A stretch of 64,000 nt of DNA from contig NC_090952.1 of NCBI RefSeq assembly GCF_040807025.1, positions 25,789,068 to 25,853,067 on the forward strand. Reading direction: 5' to 3'. Of the stretch, positions 1-64,000 are shown piece after piece; the stretch's first letter is position 1, and each line of letters opens with the position of its first letter. The position numbers and the translations under genes are program-made. The notes beneath the pieces are model-generated. The model did not search any database. It was not told where the DNA came from and was given only the letters and a program-made list of their open reading frames with translations. The DNA is from Struthio camelus (lineage: Eukaryota > Chordata > Aves > Struthioniformes > Struthionidae).

Positions 1-651
1 CTTAATGAGTCGCTTCAACCGTAGTATCTCTCTCCTGTTTTCCCCATACATCCTTTTGGCAAAAATCACTGCTCCCCAGAAGGCACTTTGGTTCTCTTGT
101 CAGTTCCAGAGCGCTCTGGCAGAAACAAATCTTCAAACATCTGTGGCTTTTCCCTTTCAGTAGTTGCTAGTGCAATTGCTGAATCTTTTGCTTAGCTCTT
201 AAAGTTGCGTTATACTTAACCTTTCTGTTGTCTTATTGTGACTGATGGAATGTAAAGTTGATTTGAACTTTTTCAACCTTATTTTCTTATTTCTTAAGCA
301 GCATTATTAGCTCTGCAAAGCTTGAGTAAAGAGGGGTGATGGCAGTATGTTTCTTTTCTTCTTCTTCTTCTTCTTTTTTTTTTTTTAAGTGCTCCAGCCT
401 GCTTGCTATCAGTTTACCTTTATCCCTCCATTCCACTCTTTCTTAAATTCCAATTTGGAAAGTGGTTTCGTGCGGGGGAAGTTGAAGTTGTGAGAGTTTT
501 GGGTCTAGTTCAGAAGAGAGAATGGTCATCTTGCTAAGCTAGCATTGACCGTGTCTGCAGGTTGGGACAGAGGAGATGATATAGCTGGGAGGGCTATCTG
601 GTTCCCTTTTATTATCAGCTTAATATGCAGTCTTGTCTCCGGGCTGGTTAG
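1..651 (+). other. TAF1: TAF1 intron (3' part)
   Basis: No exon seen. It holds a pyrimidine microsatellite (about 351-386, TTC repeats running into poly-T). The end has two possible acceptors, at 630 and 651. The exon for the preceding part of human TAF1 is not here and must lie upstream. Confidence 0.7.
351..386. repeat. (TTC)n / poly-T microsatellite
   Basis: About 36 bases of pure pyrimidine, TTC repeats followed by a T run, in a TAF1 intron. Confidence 0.85.
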
Positions 652-33444
<32,793 letters not shown>

Positions 33445-33829
33445 ACTTCTCGGGAAGCTCCCTTTCCCTGAGACGGCAGTCATCTTGGGCTACTCTTGGC
33501 TCATGAACTACTAACATCCCAGCTGGGTATAAGAAACAACATGGTGCAGTCTGTGTTAATACGAAACAGCTTTTTTTTTTTTAATAGTAGTTTTTATTGT
33601 TCTAAAACTTGTTACGTGACTGAGTAAATAGTGAAAAATAAGCTTTAGAGAAACATGCCCAGCTGAAGTACTGGGCTGGTGTGATCTTCACTAGTTCTAG
33701 AATCCAGCTGAAGACCTTTAATGGTTTGTTCTTCCTTCTTTATAGATGTAATTTCTCAAAAATAGTAGCTTGTTGGATTCATGCATTTCTGCCAGGGAGA
33801 GATGGTTGCTCAGAGTACAATGTCTGCAG

Positions 33830-33849
33830 TTGTTTTGATATCAAAACAA
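33830..33849. repeat. 20-bp perfect palindrome in TAF1 3' UTR
   Basis: TTGTTTTGAT followed by its exact reverse complement ATCAAAACAA. In the mRNA it could form a hairpin only with a few unpaired central bases. Confidence 0.9.
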
Positions 33850-34136
33850 TTGTAAAATAAGAACTTTCCCTTTATGAAATGACAGTTACCTGGGAACAGA
33901 GTATGAATGCATTCTCTCCTGACTACTGTCTACCTTGAATGTGTCAGTGAACAGCTGCCCTATTGGTTTTTTTTTTTTTTTTAAGCTGCGATTGGCCACA
34001 GAAAACAAAATTTGCTAGTTGGAGTCTTCAGGAATTTTCAGGCTGCTTGTATCCTGGGTGTGAGATTCCTTATGTTTAGTCAAGTGAGAAGAAAGCACAG
34101 ACTTTGGTACTGTACTTACTGGTTAAATTAATTGTA

Positions 34137-34142
34137 AATAAA
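34137..34142 (+). terminator. TAF1: TAF1 poly(A) signal AATAAA
   Basis: Canonical hexamer about 690 bases after the stop, followed by a T/G-rich stretch. It is the only AATAAA between the TAF1 stop and the OGT CpG island that I see. Confidence 0.85.
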
Positions 34143-34376
34143 ACTCAGGATGGTTTGAAGATGGGCTCCTGCTGTGCTCGTGCGTCCCCGAGGTCCCCCC
34201 CCGCTCTCGGGCTACCTCCCAGCGGCGCTTTCCGGGCGGAGTCCGGCCGCTCCCCTCCCCTCCCCTCCCCCGCCCCCGGCGGCCCCGGGCTGTCCCGGCA
34301 GGCCCCGCGCGCCGCCGGCACCCGGATGTGCCCGCGGACTCCATGTGCGGGCAGAGCGGCGCGAGGGGAGGGCGGG

Positions 34377-34388
34377 CGCGCAGGCGCA
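34377..34388 (+). promoter_or_regulatory. OGT: NRF1-like site in OGT promoter
   Basis: CGCGCAGGCGCA differs from the NRF1 palindrome at one central base. The same GCGCAGGCGC core recurs in the CpG island at 63672. Confidence 0.5.
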
Positions 34389-34778
34389 GTTCCTCCCCGT
34401 TTGTCGCAATGGCTTCGCGCGGAAGGATACGCGCATTGACAAAGCCGTCGCCGCCCCTCGCCCGAAGCCGCCGAAGGCGGAGCGTGGCGGAAGGAGACGC
34501 ATCCAGGTCCGGCAGAGATTTCTCCGCCGCGCAGGGGCCCGCCCGGCGCCGCTCTCTCGCGCCGCCCGGACTATTTCGTGAGCGGAGATAGGTCCGGCAG
34601 CGGCCATTCGGCTGTGTGCTGCCTCCGCTGCCGCCAGCGCCATTTCGGGAGCCGCCGCCTTAGCGTGCCGGGAGCGTGGGGAGCTCGGTCCTGCTCCGCG
34701 TGCCCCAGCCTAGCGGCCCCCTGCGTGCCCGCGGCCGTTCTGCTGCCTCCGCCCGAGCCCCGCCGGCCTCCCTTCGCG

Positions 34779-61848
<27,070 letters not shown>

Positions 61849-62725
61849 AGAGCCTGTCTATGTGCCCACCCAGAACTCTCCAGGAACTGAGCCTCTCAAA
61901 CACTTCTGCAGAGATGATGAGCTAAAAACTGTGCATTTCTACTTAATCTGCCTGGTACTCCGTGGCTGAAGTGATACATGATGGTGATTAGAGCACAGTC
62001 AGACATATTTCTTGCATGATAGGGAAAGACTCTGTAGAGCCTGGGATCCTTCTGTTCCATGAGGAATTTGAATGGGATTGAGCCATGCACATGTGCAGTA
62101 TGTACGTGAGACCTAGTGGTTGGTGGGGGAAGTTTGAACTGCCCAACCAATTATGTTTTCATGGATTGATTCAATCTTCCTATGAATCTCTCTCCTCTGA
62201 TGTGAATTGGGAATTGGAGCTTTTTTAACATTTGATTTTTTTGGGGTACTCCTGTTGGTATGTGTGTGGTTCTCCCATGACAAGATTTCCAGCTAGCGAG
62301 TGTTGCTCCCTGCATTAACTTCTAAACTGTGCGGACTGAAAGGGCATATTTGCTGGTGTAGTCTTTTTTTATAGGTTTTATAAACCACTTGAGCCTATAT
62401 CAGCCTTTTAATGTTTGACCTCTGTTTTGGAGCTTTCTGTAATGTGTTGGTTTAGATAAGGATTCTATTTTTGTTTTGTTTTTTTTGTTTTTTTTAAGCT
62501 TCTCCGATAACTCAGCTAATTGGCTTCATGATGGCAGCTCCTATTCTGTTGAAAAACCAAATTTGATTTGGAATTAATCCTCCCCACAAGTGTTTGAGGT
62601 AAACACAAACTGGTGCCAAATACAGATCTTTCAGGAATGATTGTTAATTATGTATAGAGGCGCAGTCCTAGGTACTGTAGCAAAGACTTTAAACGAAAAA
62701 TAAAGCTTTGGTTTGCCAGTTTGAC
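61849..62725 (+). other. OGT: OGT 3' UTR
   Basis: From TGA to about 20 bases after the AATAAA at 62699. The cleavage position is inferred; longer UTR isoforms cannot be excluded. Confidence 0.75.
62699..62704 (+). terminator. OGT: OGT poly(A) signal AATAAA
   Basis: Canonical hexamer 851 bases after the stop codon, followed by a T/G-rich stretch. Confidence 0.85.
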
Positions 62726-63544
62726 CAATTTGACCCGCGTTTCGCGTTTTATACTGCCCTTCCTGTGCTGCTATCGGAAGAGTATTCTGGGCTGCTGGCC
62801 TTTTATCTTTATTTCTGTAACTTTGTTTTAAGTAATTCTGTTTGTTTCAGCGGAAATAATCCCAGGTAAGTATAGATCTTCTGCTTAAATACTTTTATCC
62901 CCACTATGTTAGACTGAAAACATCCAAACGTGAAAGCTCTGAAGGGCTGTGTACATACTTGATTCTTGAAGTGTTCTGGGGCCTCACAGCAGCTTTTTTT
63001 CCCTTCTTCAAGTTGGTGTCATTTCTGTTCACACTATGTGGTACCTTGAAGGGCATGACCTGTATGTAAATTAATATTTTTGTATTGAATGAGCAAGAAT
63101 AATATTGCCTAACATCCTAAGCCTCTACAGCGGGTCAAGGACTGCAATTTGAAGCTAGTGTCAATCTTGCTAATTGTGCTACAGATGTTGCTGATCAGTA
63201 ACACAGGTAACGATTTGTCTCCTATTGGTACTGAACTAGAGACTCCTGTTTCTGCCAACTGCTGCTTTTTGGTGCACCTATCATTTAAATCTCAATTGAT
63301 GCTTGAATGTATCCTAACTGATGAATACCTAGTGTCAATGCCTTGATTTCTTGGTAGAGTTTTATCACTGCCTAAAACACGAGTAAGAAATTTTGGTTGT
63401 AATTCTGGACTTGCACATTTATACCCTGTCCTGTTCATAACAGTTGTCCGATATCATTAGGGAATTTTTAAACTTCCTTTTTACGATCCGAGACTGTGGT
63501 TGCAAACTGTTGAATCTGCTATTAAATCGGAGTCCAGTGTCAGT
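62726..63544. other. Intergenic stretch between OGT and next CpG island
   Basis: About 0.8 kb of ordinary AT-rich DNA. Open frames are short and unrecognised; no repeat or RNA gene seen. Confidence 0.65.
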
Positions 63545-63580
63545 TTTGGCTTGGCTGGCGGCGGCGGCGTCCGCGTGAGA

Positions 63581-63644
63581 CGCGGGCGGGCCGTAAGTAC
63601 GGCCGGGGAGCGCGCGCGGGCGGGCCGTAAGTACGGCCGGGGAG
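63581..63644. repeat. Two exact 30-bp direct repeats with internal palindrome
   Basis: Copies at 63581-63610 and 63615-63644 are identical over 30 bases. Each contains GGCCGTA-AG-TACGGCC, a 7-bp inverted repeat around AG that also spells GTAAGTA. Confidence 0.95.
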
Positions 63645-63732
63645 GGGGGGGGGGGCGGGAGCGGGCCGCTGTGCGCAGGCGCGGCGCCGTGCCCCGGAAG
63701 CGCTGCGGCGGCGCGGGCGGTTCGACGGCGGG

Positions 63733-63914
63733 ATGGAGCGGGGCGCGGGGCCGCCGCCGTCCGCGCCGCGGCAGGGGCGCCCGGGGGCCTGCGGCGGCCA
63801 GCGGCGGGGCCTCTCCGGCGGCGGCGGCGGCGGCTCTTGGTCTGCGGCTCCGGTTTCAGGCGGCGGCAGGCCGCGGAGCGCGGCGGCGGCGGGCCGGGCC
63901 GCAGGGGGCGGCAG
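63733..63914 (+). CDS. Possible first coding exon of an unidentified gene
   Basis: ATG at 63733 with G at -3 and +4. 60 codons of Gly/Ala/Arg/Pro/Ser-rich sequence (MERGAGPPPSAPRQGRPGAC...) run to a plausible donor gcag|gtgagg at 63915. Without splicing it stops at once (TGA 63916-63918), which fits an exon end. Composition is dictated by GC content, so this could be 5' UTR instead. I do not recognise the protein. Confidence 0.4.
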
Positions 63915-64000
63915 GTGAGGCCCTGCCCCGGGCCGCGGCCCGTCCCCGGGGGGGGGGGGCCCGCGCCCCCCCCCGCCTCGGCTCGGGCTTGGGAGAAGCT

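Larger units (their letters stand above)
33445..34160 (+). other. TAF1: TAF1 3' UTR
   Basis: From the TAA to about 20 bases past the AATAAA at 34137. Contains two long T runs and a perfect 20-bp palindrome (33830-33849). The cleavage site is inferred. Confidence 0.8.
63545..64000. promoter_or_regulatory. CpG island, probable promoter of a further gene
   Basis: Sharp shift to CpG-rich DNA continuing to the window end. Contains a 30-bp tandem repeat (63581-63644), an NRF1-like TGCGCAGGCGCG (63672-63683), an ETS-like CCGGAAG (63694-63700), and G and C runs (63645, 63949-63973) that are prone to assembly error. Direction is suggested by the open frame from 63733, but a bidirectional promoter is possible. 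Confidence 0.8.

Noticed and set aside
63149-63346. 65-codon frame with a hydrophobic start after OGT
   Set aside because: It resembles a signal peptide by composition only. It starts in AT-rich intergenic DNA with no promoter and no homology.

Overview
The window is vertebrate nuclear DNA, most likely from a bird. The evidence is two neighbouring, intron-rich genes on the + strand (TAF1, then OGT), compact introns, GT-AG splice sites, CpG-island promoters, and four stretches of CR1-type retrotransposon, the dominant interspersed repeat of birds and reptiles. A crocodilian or turtle cannot be fully excluded. All protein identifications come from reading translated exons against remembered human TAF1 and OGT; no database search was run.

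Positions 1-34160 hold the 3' part of TAF1, the largest TFIID subunit. The 5' exons lie upstream of the window. I place 37 coding exons (652-33444). They join in one continuous frame: 2 bases of a split codon plus 1841 codons including the stop. They encode part of the N-terminal region, the TAF7-binding/HAT region, a CCHC zinc knuckle, two bromodomains and the acidic tail. A poly(A) signal lies at 34137-34142. Two TAF1 introns use GC instead of GT donors.

The OGT CpG island starts almost directly after the TAF1 poly(A) signal. OGT (O-GlcNAc transferase) is complete: 22 coding exons from the ATG at 34779 to the stop at 61848, 1045 codons plus stop, with a poly(A) signal at 62699-62704. The TPR superhelix is encoded by exons 1-12 and the GT41 catalytic lobes by exons 12-22. 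OGT intron 4 (41734-44712) is the most interesting non-coding stretch. It keeps CpG-dense GCAGCG/GCGCA clusters and a strong exon-like segment that would introduce a stop. Just before exon 5 it also keeps a reading frame matching the start of the human mitochondrial OGT isoform, but with ATA where human has ATG.

From about 63545 to the end a second CpG island begins. It has a 30-bp palindrome-bearing tandem repeat, NRF1-like and ETS-like sites, and a possible first exon of a third + strand gene (ATG 63733) that I could not identify.

TAF1 acts in promoter recognition by RNA polymerase II. OGT modifies nuclear and cytosolic proteins with O-linked GlcNAc. Their adjacency is shared with human Xq13 and is a conserved vertebrate arrangement rather than an operon.
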